A DNA stretch of 21,236 bases from Dehalococcoidia bacterium (lineage in GTDB: Bacteria > Chloroflexota > Dehalococcoidia > Plut-88900): positions 1-21,236 of the forward strand of contig JAAXHX010000045.1 of assembly GCA_012270635.1 (NCBI GenBank), written 5' to 3'. The position numbers and the translations under genes were made by a program. The notes beneath the pieces are model-generated. The model did not search any database and was not told where the DNA came from. It saw only the letters and a program-made list of their open reading frames with translations. This document shows, one piece after another, positions 14,868 through 21,236 of this stretch. Every line of letters starts with the position of its first letter. The first letter of the stretch is position 1.

Positions 14868-17264
14868 ATGGCTGTCGATATAGCCCTAGCCCTCGGGGCC
14901 CTTGCACTGGGCGGAGCGTTGCTCTGGTTCTTCCTCGGGAAGAGGACGCCATTGCCGGACACGGGGCCGGGCCTGTATCCGACCCAGTCCGAACGTTTAG
15001 ATGCCCCGGCAGAGGGAGACGACAGAGCGCCCGACACCTCCTGGGAACAGGCCCGCCTGTCCATCTCCGGCATGACCTGCGCCGCCTGCGTCATGGCCAT
15101 CGACCGGACGCTGAGGGCAGTTCCAGGAGTGTCGGAGGCCAACGTCAACCTTGCGGTGGAGCAGGCGTCGGTAACCTTTGACCCCCGGAACGTCACGCCC
15201 GCCGAGATGATCTCTGCCATCCAAGTGGTGGGTTACGACGCTCGCGTAGCCGGGGGGCTGGAGGAGGCCCAGGAAGCCGCGGAGCATGCCCGCATCCGGG
15301 ACCTCCGTCTCCTGATGCTCAAGTTCGCCGTTGGGGCGCCCCTGGCGGTGGTCCTGTTTGTCGGGAGCAGCGGCGACCTGTTCGGATGGGACCCGGGCCT
15401 GCTGGGCAATCATTACCTGCAATTTGGGCTCGCCGTGCCGGTGCAATTCTGGGTCGGGTGGCAGTTCCTGGCGTCCGCCTGGAAGACGGCCCGCCGGCGC
15501 ATGGCCGACATGAACACCCTGATCGCCGCGGGGACGCTGTCCGCCTTTATCTTCAGCGCGGTGGCGACTTTTGCCGGAGGCTTGCTGCCGGAATCCGTCG
15601 CGGGCAAGGTGTATTTCGACACCGCGGCCATCATCGTCACCCTCATTCTGCTGGGCCGCCTTCTGGAAGCCCGGGCCAAGGCGAAAACCTCCGATGCGAT
15701 CCGCAAGCTCGTCGGCCTCCAGGCCCGCACGGCGACGGTGATAAGGAGCGGAGAGGAGACCGAGATACCCATCGCCGAGGTGAGAGTCGCCGACCTGCTG
15801 CTGGTCAAACCCAGCGAGAAGGTCCCCGTCGATGGGTTCATCGTCTCCGGTTCAACGTCCATAGACGAGTCCATGGTGACCGGCGAGAGCATTCCCGTGG
15901 ACAAAGGGCCCGGAGACCGGGTGACGGGGGCCACGCTCAACACCACCGGCGCCTTCAGGATGGAAGCGACCAGGGTCGGCGAGGAGACGATGCTGGGACG
16001 GATAGCCCTCATGGTGCGGGACGCGCAGGGGTCCCGGGCGTCGATTCAGCGTCTTGTGGACGTTGTAGCCGGATACTTTGTTCCCGCTGTTATGCTGGTG
16101 GCCCTTGCCACCTTCGCCGCCTGGACCCTGGCAGCGCCGGACCCCGAGTTCAACCGCAGCCTTGCCGCCGCCGTCGCCGTCCTGATAATTGCCTGCCCGT
16201 GCGCCCTCGGGCTTGCCACCCCGACCTCTATCATGGTCGGCACGGGGAAAGGGGCCGAGTTCGGTGTGCTCATTCGCAATGCCGAGACCCTGGAGACGGC
16301 CCATCGCATCGACACTCTGGTCTTCGACAAGACGGGAACCCTCACCCACGGCCAGCCTTCGCTCACCGACGTGGCCCCAACGCCCGATTACTCCCGGGAC
16401 CAAGTCCTCGCGCTGGCAGCCTCCGCGGAACGGGTGTCGGAGCACCCCGTGGCCCGGGCCATAACCTCGGGGGCCATAAGTCGAGGTCTCTCGCTGTCGG
16501 AGCCGGCGGAGTTCGAGATGAAGCCGGGTCAGGGAATACGGGCGCTGGTGGACGGCTGCAGGGTGGCCGTCGGGAACCGGGCATTGATGGAAGACTCGGG
16601 CGTCCTGCCGGACGTGCTAGAAGACCGGTTCGACGCCCTGGCGAGAGCTGGCAAGACACCCATGTACGTCGCCATCGACGGAACTCCCGCCGCCGTAATC
16701 GCAGTTGCGGACACCGTGAAGGAAGATGCCGCCCAGGCCGTGGGGGCAATCAAGCGCATGGGAATACGGACGGTGATGATCACCGGCGACAACCGGTACG
16801 CCGCCGGGGCCATTGCAAGGCAGGTCGGGATAGAGTCGGTCCTCGCAGAGGTGATGCCCCGGGACAAGGCCGACGAGATAAAGAAGCTGCAACGCCAAGG
16901 CAGGACGGTCGGCATGGTGGGGGACGGCATAAACGACGCCCCGGCCCTGGCCCAGGCCAACGTGGGCATAGCCATAGGCGCCGGCACGGACGTCGCCATA
17001 GAGGCGGCGGACGTGACCCTGATGGGGTCGAGGCTCGGGGGTGTGGTCACGGCAATCAGGCTGAGCGTCGCCACCATGCGAAACATCAAGCAGAACCTGT
17101 TCTTCGCGTTCGTCTACAACACGGCGGGGATACCCATCGCCGCGGGGGTATTGTTTCCGTTTATCGGGCTTATGCTGAACCCGGGCATAGCCGCGCTGGC
17201 CATGGCCGCAAGCTCACTGTCCGTCCTCACCAACGCCCTGCGGCTGCGCGGGTTTCAGCCTTAA
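14868..17264 (+). CDS. copA: copper-exporting P1B-type ATPase CopA
   Basis: 798-aa heavy-metal P-type ATPase. Order of parts: an unusual hydrophobic segment at residues 4-23 followed by KR, a linker, one HMA domain with GMTC71AAC74, transmembrane pairs, the actuator loop ([11 protein letters not shown]), the CPC metal site at about 443-445, the phosphorylation motif DKTGTLTHG at about Asp487, the HP motif (SEHPVARAI), GDGINDAP at about 685-692, and final helices. CPC plus the neighbouring csoR point to Cu(I) export. No clear ribosome-binding site precedes the ATG, so translation may depend on coupling to the YHS gene. The extra N-terminal helix is odd for a CopA with a cytoplasmic HMA: it needs the N-terminus outside, which the KR after the helix supports. 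Silver may also be a substrate. Confidence 0.95.
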   Translation: MAVDIALALGALALGGALLWFFLGKRTPLPDTGPGLYPTQSERLDAPAEGDDRAPDTSWEQARLSISGMTCAACVMAIDRTLRAVPGVSEANVNLAVEQASVTFDPRNVTPAEMISAIQVVGYDARVAGGLEEAQEAAEHARIRDLRLLMLKFAVGAPLAVVLFVGSSGDLFGWDPGLLGNHYLQFGLAVPVQFWVGWQFLASAWKTARRRMADMNTLIAAGTLSAFIFSAVATFAGGLLPESVAGKVYFDTAAIIVTLILLGRLLEARAKAKTSDAIRKLVGLQARTATVIRSGEETEIPIAEVRVADLLLVKPSEKVPVDGFIVSGSTSIDESMVTGESIPVDKGPGDRVTGATLNTTGAFRMEATRVGEETMLGRIALMVRDAQGSRASIQRLVDVVAGYFVPAVMLVALATFAAWTLAAPDPEFNRSLAAAVAVLIIACPCALGLATPTSIMVGTGKGAEFGVLIRNAETLETAHRIDTLVFDKTGTLTHGQPSLTDVAPTPDYSRDQVLALAASAERVSEHPVARAITSGAISRGLSLSEPAEFEMKPGQGIRALVDGCRVAVGNRALMEDSGVLPDVLEDRFDALARAGKTPMYVAIDGTPAAVIAVADTVKEDAAQAVGAIKRMGIRTVMITGDNRYAAGAIARQVGIESVLAEVMPRDKADEIKKLQRQGRTVGMVGDGINDAPALAQANVGIAIGAGTDVAIEAADVTLMGSRLGGVVTAIRLSVATMRNIKQNLFFAFVYNTAGIPIAAGVLFPFIGLMLNPGIAALAMAASSLSVLTNALRLRGFQP

Positions 17265-17384
17265 CCCCGGCCCGGTACGATTCCAAGTCTCAAATACCCT
17301 ATGCCGGGGAATCCGGAACGGGTCGCGCTCCCCTGCCGAAAATGCTGTACCATTGCCGGGACCCGGAGCGGAAGGAAGGCGGCA

Positions 17385-18470
17385 ATGCAATTTCCCGAAT
17401 GGAACAAGTCGCTCATCGGCAGGTGTCAGCTGGCGAACGACACGTACCTGTCGATATGCAATGCGTTGGAGCTCGCCACCCTCCGGGCCCACGGTCAGGG
17501 CGCAGCCGCGACCCTCATGTTCAAGATGCTCCGACGTCACCAGCTCGACCATTTCCTCCCCGGCCTCCGAAAGCTGGGCATCGACAAAGACCCCTCCGAC
17601 GCCGTCAAGTCAGGCAAGTACCACTATTTCTCCAACATCCTTGGCGGTTTGGACGTGCACTACATGGAGGAGACTCCTGAGAAGGTGTGGGTCCGATACC
17701 CCGCGCCCTACGCCATGTCGGACAGCCCGTTCTCGCCGTCCGTCGGGTTGGCGGCCTTCGCCCCTGAGGTCGGGCATGCGACCTTTTGGGCGTGGCACGC
17801 TCACAACGGCGTCTCCCTGGGCAACCCGAGGCTCGGATTCGTTCTCACTCAAGTGGCCCAGCAGGGAGACCCGTGCCACGAGGGTTACTTCAAGGTCTTC
17901 GACCGAGACCTCGAGCCGAACGAGCGTCTGCAGTTCAGCCCCGCCGAGCGAGGCCCGGCCTTCGACCCGGCATCCGGCCCCAGGCTCCCGGTCGAGGACT
18001 GGACCGAGGTACGCGCCGCCCGGGCCCTCCGCAACTACGCCGTGGAGTACGTCACGAGCCACGTGGCGGCCCTGCTGGAAATGTACGGAGTCAGCGGGGC
18101 ACGGGCCATCGTCGAGCACGCGAGCCGGGTAACCTACGCCCAGTTGGCCCGCAAGATCATGCCGGAAATGGACCTGGAAGATGCCGACTCGGGGGTGGAG
18201 GCCTTCGCTCTCTTCGTCAAGCGGGAACGGGAGTCCCTTCACGAAGAGGTGGAAATCGAAGATTCGAAGGACGGCGCGTTAAAGATTCGGCAGTACGCCC
18301 GGAACCCTCGCCTCTTCCCTCCGTCCATACCCTGGCCTCCCGAGATCGAAGATGCGATGCACCAGGGTTGGAGAGTTCTCGGCGGGGAAATTCAGTTCGG
18401 CATGCGCGTAGAGATGACGTCCATGCTCGCCGCCGGAGACCCGTGTAACGAGTGGGTGGTGCGGGCCTAG
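17385..18470 (+). CDS. protein of unknown function with two GDPC-x-E motifs
   Basis: 361-aa soluble protein that I cannot assign firmly. It carries two copies of the same short block, QQGDPCHEGYFKV at about 159-171 and AAGDPCNEWVVRA at the very C-terminus (349-361). Each is preceded by a helical stretch rich in Leu and Tyr/His (N-half around 22-66, C-half around 222-262), so it looks like an internal duplication of a domain of about 150 residues. The GD-P-x-Cys motif recalls L-2-amino-thiazoline-4-carboxylate hydrolase-like/DUF6125 proteins, where that Cys is conserved; this is a guess from motif memory. No signal peptide or membrane segment. The ATG at 17385 is chosen because AGGAAGG lies 6 nt upstream. 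The 120 nt between copA and this gene show no clear terminator or promoter. A cupin gene follows after 27 nt. Confidence 0.75.
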   Translation: MQFPEWNKSLIGRCQLANDTYLSICNALELATLRAHGQGAAATLMFKMLRRHQLDHFLPGLRKLGIDKDPSDAVKSGKYHYFSNILGGLDVHYMEETPEKVWVRYPAPYAMSDSPFSPSVGLAAFAPEVGHATFWAWHAHNGVSLGNPRLGFVLTQVAQQGDPCHEGYFKVFDRDLEPNERLQFSPAERGPAFDPASGPRLPVEDWTEVRAARALRNYAVEYVTSHVAALLEMYGVSGARAIVEHASRVTYAQLARKIMPEMDLEDADSGVEAFALFVKRERESLHEEVEIEDSKDGALKIRQYARNPRLFPPSIPWPPEIEDAMHQGWRVLGGEIQFGMRVEMTSMLAAGDPCNEWVVRA

Positions 18471-18497
18471 TTCGCATAAGTGCCCAAGGAGGACAGG

Positions 18498-18902
18498 ATG
18501 GCGCCCAAGTTCTGGAAGGAAAGCGACTCAACGGGCATCGTATCCCGGCCCGTGCACAGGGGTGAGGGCAATATAGACATGCGGGGCTTCTTCGACAGCA
18601 TGTCCAACCTGCCCGTCAAGTTCCAGGTGTGGGAGCTGGCCCCGGGAGTCAGCGAGGGCGCCCACACCCACGAGGGCGCCAATTCCCTGGAAGAGCTCTA
18701 CTACTTCCTGGAGGGCCGGGGCGAGATGTGGTTCGGAGAGGAGACCCTGGAAGTGCAGGCAGGCGAGGCCGTCCTGGTGCCCGAGAACGTCGACCACGGC
18801 ATGCGCAACCCCTCCGATAAACCCCTCAGGCTGATAATAGTATGGGGCAAGCCCGACCGCCGGGCCGCGGACATGCTTTCAAGGGGCCGGGGTCGGGACT
18901 GA
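18498..18902 (+). CDS. small cupin-domain protein
   Basis: 134-aa single-domain cupin. Motif 1 is GAHTHEGANSLEELYYFLEG (His56, His58, Glu65/66) and motif 2 is AGEAVLVPENVDHG (His100), giving a complete 3-His/1-Glu metal site on a beta-barrel. Small cupins of this kind are dioxygenases, isomerases or sensors; the reaction cannot be read here. The ATG at 18498 has AAGGAGG about 6 nt upstream; the GTG at 18480 would leave that site inside the gene. It follows the GDPC protein by 27 nt and probably shares its transcript. It ends 17 nt from the end of the convergent ferredoxin gene with no hairpin between them. Confidence 0.88.
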   Translation: MAPKFWKESDSTGIVSRPVHRGEGNIDMRGFFDSMSNLPVKFQVWELAPGVSEGAHTHEGANSLEELYYFLEGRGEMWFGEETLEVQAGEAVLVPENVDHGMRNPSDKPLRLIIVWGKPDRRAADMLSRGRGRD

Positions 18903-18919
18903 GCGGCAAAGGTTCCCGG

Positions 18920-19171
18920 TTAGTCGCTCTGGAAGTAGTTGACGTTGATGTCGTAGTACTGGGCCCAGTACTCGGGGACCTCTGACTCTTCGAAGATGGC
19001 GGTAACCGGGCAAACGGGCTCGCATGCCGCGCAGTCGATGCACTCGTCGGGGTCGATGTACAGCATGTCCTCCCCCTCGCCGTCGGAGGGGTGGATACAG
19101 TCAACGGGGCAGACCTCGACGCAGGCCAGGTCTTTGACTCCGATGCACGGCTCGGCGATTATGTAGGTCAT
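18920..19171 (-). CDS. seven-iron type ferredoxin (FdxA-like)
   Basis: 83-aa ferredoxin. The N-terminal motif is C9-x7-C17-x3-C21 with Val12 where an 8Fe ferredoxin has its second Cys ([19 protein letters not shown]). The second motif is complete: C44-x2-C47-x2-C50-x3-C54. This pattern fits one [3Fe-4S] and one [4Fe-4S] cluster, as in actinobacterial and Thermus FdxA. It opens with MTYIIAEPC, standard for the family. It is transcribed from its own promoter lying between it and ilvD. A general electron carrier, possibly for the AOR or other oxidoreductases of the cell; no partner is adjacent. GGAGG lies 10 nt before the ATG. Confidence 0.93.
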   Translation of the reverse strand: MTYIIAEPCIGVKDLACVEVCPVDCIHPSDGEGEDMLYIDPDECIDCAACEPVCPVTAIFEESEVPEYWAQYYDINVNYFQSD

Positions 19172-19229
19172 GAGGGGCAGGCCTCCAAGCTTTAAGGTCT
19201 GAACGGGCTGCGGGCAGCAAACCCAGCCT

Positions 19230-19258
19230 ATTCTAATACCTTATCGGCGGGGACTCAA
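19230..19258 (-). promoter_or_regulatory. sigma70-type promoter of the ferredoxin gene
   Basis: On the minus strand TTGAGT (19258-19253), a 17-nt spacer, TAGAAT (19235-19230). It starts 9 nt beyond the ilvD stop, so the ferredoxin can be expressed independently of ilvD. The leader of about 50 nt holds a small GCTGC-GG-GCAGC inverted repeat (19207-19218). Confidence 0.6.
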
Positions 19259-19266
19259 TCGCATCT

Positions 19267-20961
19267 CTACCCGACCGTCACCGCGCCCCGGGAGGCGGAG
19301 GTTGCCAACCGGGCGTACTTGGCCAGGGCGCCCGTCGTGTAGTTGGGCGGGATGGGCACCCACGCCCCGAGCCTGCGGTCCAGCTCTTCTTGGGGTATCT
19401 CCAGGTTCAGTTGCGCATTCGGGATGTCCAGCGTTATGGTGTCGCCCTCCTCTACCACCGCAATCGGCCCCCCGACTGCCGCCTCGGGGGCCACGTGCCC
19501 CACCATGAACCCCTGGGTTGCCCCCGAGAACCGGCCATCGGTGATCAGGGCCACGTCCTCTCCGAGCCCCTGCCCGACGATTGCCGCCGTCACGTGGAGC
19601 ATCTCCCTCATGCCGGGCCCGCCCTTGGGGCCCTCATAGCGAAGGACGACTATGTCTCCGGGTTCGATTTCCTGGTTGTCCACGGCCCGGAAGGCGTCCT
19701 GCTCCCGGTTGAACACCCGCGCCCGACCCCGGTGCACCCGGTGCAGGTGCTCTGGATGGGCCAGCTTCACCACTGCTCCCTCCGGCGCGAGGTTTCCCTT
19801 CAATATCACCATGGAGCCGTGGGGGCTCAGGGGCTTGGCCACGGGATGGACCACCTTGCCGGAAGTCGGTATCTCCACGTCGGCCAGGTTCTCTTCGATG
19901 GTATTGCCGGTGACGGTTAGGGGGTGACCGTGGAGCAGACCGGCGTCCAGGAGGCGCTTCATGACGGTCGGGACTCCGCCTTCACGGTGAAGGTCGACCA
20001 TCACGTGCCGGCCCCCGGGCTTCATGTCCGCGATATAGGGCGTCCGTTCGCTGATCTTGTGAAAGTCCTCGATGCTCAGCGGGACACCCGCCTCGAAGGC
20101 TATGGCCAGCAGGTGGAGGACCACGTTCGTGGAGCCGCCCATGGCCACCGCCACGGTTATGCCGTTCTCGAACGCTTCCTTCGTCAGGATGTCCCGGGGC
20201 CTTATCCCCTGCTCCAGCAGCCGCATCACCGTCCGACCCGCCTCGTACGACTTTTGCAGAATCCCTTCCTCCACCGCCGGCTCCGACGAGGCCCCCGGCA
20301 GCGACATTCCCATCGCCTCGATGGTCGATGACATGGTGTTGGCGGTGAACATGCCGCCACAAGACCCGGCGCCGGGGCAGGCGGCACACTCGATGTCCCT
20401 CAGGTCGGAGTCGGTGATCCGGCCCTTGCTGTGCGCCCCGATGGCCTCGAAAACGTCCTGGATGCTTATGTCTTTCCCGGCGTAGCGGCCGGGCATGATG
20501 GTCCCGCTGTAGAGGAAGACGGTCGGGATGTTCAGTCGGGCCGCGGCCATCATCGCACCGGGCAGGTTCTTGTCGCAGCCCGCAATGGTAACCAGGCCGT
20601 CGAAATACTCGGCGTGGGTGACCAACTCTATGGAGTCGGCTATCAGCTCCCGGCTCACCAGGGACGCCTTCATTCCTTCGGTCCCCATGGATATTCCATC
20701 GCTCACGGTCAGCACGCCGAACTCGAAGGGCGTCCCCGCCGCCGACCTCACGCCCGCCTTCACCCGCTCCGCCAGCTTGTCCATGTGGACGTTGCAAGGC
20801 GTGACATCCGACGCCGTGTTCGCCACCCCGATGAACGGCTGCTCCAGCTCTTTGTCTCCAACGCCGACTGCCCGCAGCATGGCCCGGGCCGCGGCTCGGT
20901 CCGCTCCGTCCGCGACGATCCTGCTGCGATGCCTAACGTCGAACTTTGCAGCCGTGGTCAT
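19267..20961 (-). CDS. ilvD: dihydroxy-acid dehydratase
   Basis: 564-aa IlvD/Edd-family dehydratase of valine, isoleucine, leucine and pantothenate synthesis, turning 2,3-dihydroxy-isovalerate into 2-oxoisovalerate. Fe-S ligands are Cys56 (TPCN), Cys129 (GCDKN) and Cys201 ([10 protein letters not shown]), the three-Cys pattern of the family; [12 protein letters not shown] and TDGRFSG are the other signatures. The length fits IlvD rather than sugar-acid dehydratases or Edd, which are longer. The ATG at 20961 has AAGGAG about 7 nt upstream. No other ilv genes are in the window; it stands alone and is divergent from a crotonase-type gene. Confidence 0.95.
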   Translation of the reverse strand: MTTAAKFDVRHRSRIVADGADRAAARAMLRAVGVGDKELEQPFIGVANTASDVTPCNVHMDKLAERVKAGVRSAAGTPFEFGVLTVSDGISMGTEGMKASLVSRELIADSIELVTHAEYFDGLVTIAGCDKNLPGAMMAAARLNIPTVFLYSGTIMPGRYAGKDISIQDVFEAIGAHSKGRITDSDLRDIECAACPGAGSCGGMFTANTMSSTIEAMGMSLPGASSEPAVEEGILQKSYEAGRTVMRLLEQGIRPRDILTKEAFENGITVAVAMGGSTNVVLHLLAIAFEAGVPLSIEDFHKISERTPYIADMKPGGRHVMVDLHREGGVPTVMKRLLDAGLLHGHPLTVTGNTIEENLADVEIPTSGKVVHPVAKPLSPHGSMVILKGNLAPEGAVVKLAHPEHLHRVHRGRARVFNREQDAFRAVDNQEIEPGDIVVLRYEGPKGGPGMREMLHVTAAIVGQGLGEDVALITDGRFSGATQGFMVGHVAPEAAVGGPIAVVEEGDTITLDIPNAQLNLEIPQEELDRRLGAWVPIPPNYTTGALAKYARLATSASRGAVTVG

Positions 20962-21002
20962 CTATTTCTCCTTACGTCGTATTCGCAATTTAGCTCGCCG
21001 AC

Positions 21003-21011
21003 ATGATAGCA
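21003..21011 (-). promoter_or_regulatory. extended -10 promoter element for ilvD
   Basis: On the minus strand TGCTATCAT (TGn plus TATCAT), about 40 nt before the ilvD ATG, with no good -35 box at 17 nt. Extended -10 promoters can work without one. I see no T-box, leader peptide or attenuator in the short leader. Confidence 0.35.
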
Positions 21012-21041
21012 CACCGACCATCCTGCTCCCGCCTACAATCG

Positions 21042-21070
21042 TTGACCCTCTCTTGCGCCGCCATTATCAT
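21042..21070 (+). promoter_or_regulatory. sigma70-type promoter of the crotonase-family gene
   Basis: TTGACC (21042-21047), a 17-nt spacer, TATCAT (21065-21070), pointing at the gene starting at 21142 and leaving a leader of about 65 nt. It lies back to back with the ilvD promoter in a 180-nt divergent gap. Confidence 0.55.
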
Positions 21071-21141
21071 TGCAAGTAGGCACCATCCCTTTTCACGGCT
21101 ATCCAATCCCCCGCGCGCATTACACCACAAGGAGACTACCG

Positions 21142-21236
21142 ATGTCCTACGAAAATATCCTCATCGAAAGAGACGGCCGTATCGCCAAGCTCATCCTCAA
21201 CCGGCCCCAGAAGCTGAACGCCATCACCGACTATAT
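21142..21236 (+). CDS. enoyl-CoA hydratase/isomerase family protein (partial, 5' end only)
   Basis: Only the first 31 codons are present: MSYENILIERDGRIAKLILNR, followed by PQKLNAITDY. The pattern of an N-terminal strand, then LNRPxKLNAI, is the crotonase-fold opening, where the Asn-Ala stretch precedes the oxyanion-hole loop. AAGGAG lies 8 nt before the ATG and a promoter is in place. Family members hydrate, isomerise or hydrolyse acyl-CoAs; which one cannot be decided from this end. With the acyl-CoA dehydrogenase and mutases in the window, a beta-oxidation-type hydratase is plausible. Confidence 0.88.
   Translation, partial: MSYENILIERDGRIAKLILNRPQKLNAITDY

Noticed and set aside
15386..17680. 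Long open frame (764 codons) on the plus strand overlapping copA in another frame
   Set aside because: copA has every P-type ATPase motif in its own frame; this frame gives an Arg/Gly/His-rich sequence without domains and runs on into the next gene.
20962..21141. T-box, attenuator or leader peptide controlling ilvD
   Set aside because: The leader is short, with no specifier-like structure, no run of Val/Leu/Ile codons and no terminator hairpin.

Overview
The window is a gene-dense, GC-rich stretch of bacterial chromosome with strong AGGAG-type ribosome-binding sites and short intergenic gaps. It carries no RNA genes, insertion sequences or CRISPR array that I can see. The gene content (tungsten aldehyde oxidoreductase with paired catalytic subunits, split B12-dependent acyl-CoA mutases, acyl-CoA dehydrogenase, crotonase, CsoR/CopA) would suit an uncultured Chloroflexota such as a Dehalococcoidia/SAR202-type lineage. 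That placement is inference from gene content only; no marker gene is present.

Left part (1-5028, minus strand): one operon reading right to left, with a four-cluster ferredoxin, two tandem AOR catalytic subunits, a MoaD-like ubiquitin-fold protein ending in Gly-Gly, and the start of an FAD/NAD(P) oxidoreductase that runs off the window. These are the parts of an AorABC-type heterotrimeric tungsten aldehyde oxidoreductase plus a maturation protein, with the catalytic subunit duplicated. The operon starts in a compact divergent control region (about 5079-5221) holding two back-to-back sigma70-type promoters and a perfect 8-bp inverted repeat in the predicted aor leader.

Middle part (5222-14214, plus strand): two 554-residue acyl-CoA mutase large subunits. 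Active-site residues point to different substrates: the first has the Phe/Gln pair of isobutyryl-CoA mutase, the second the Tyr/Arg pair of methylmalonyl-CoA mutase. An AT-richer hicAB toxin-antitoxin pair sits between them. The second mutase leads a tight gene row with an acyl-CoA dehydrogenase, methylmalonyl-CoA epimerase and the B12-binding mutase subunit. The row continues with a SAM methyltransferase, endonuclease IV and a TolB-like lipoprotein. Only one B12 subunit is present, so both mutases may share it.

Right part (14294-21236): a copper module (csoR, a YHS-domain protein, copA) behind a -10 box and a CsoR-like inverted repeat; a protein of unknown function with two GDPC-x-E motifs; a cupin; then on the minus strand a seven-iron type ferredoxin with its own promoter and ilvD. 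The window closes with the start of a crotonase-family gene on the plus strand, divergent from ilvD and with its own promoter. The mutases, epimerase, dehydrogenase, crotonase and IlvD suggest a cell that handles short- and branched-chain acyl-CoAs, with the tungsten enzyme linking the acid and aldehyde levels.
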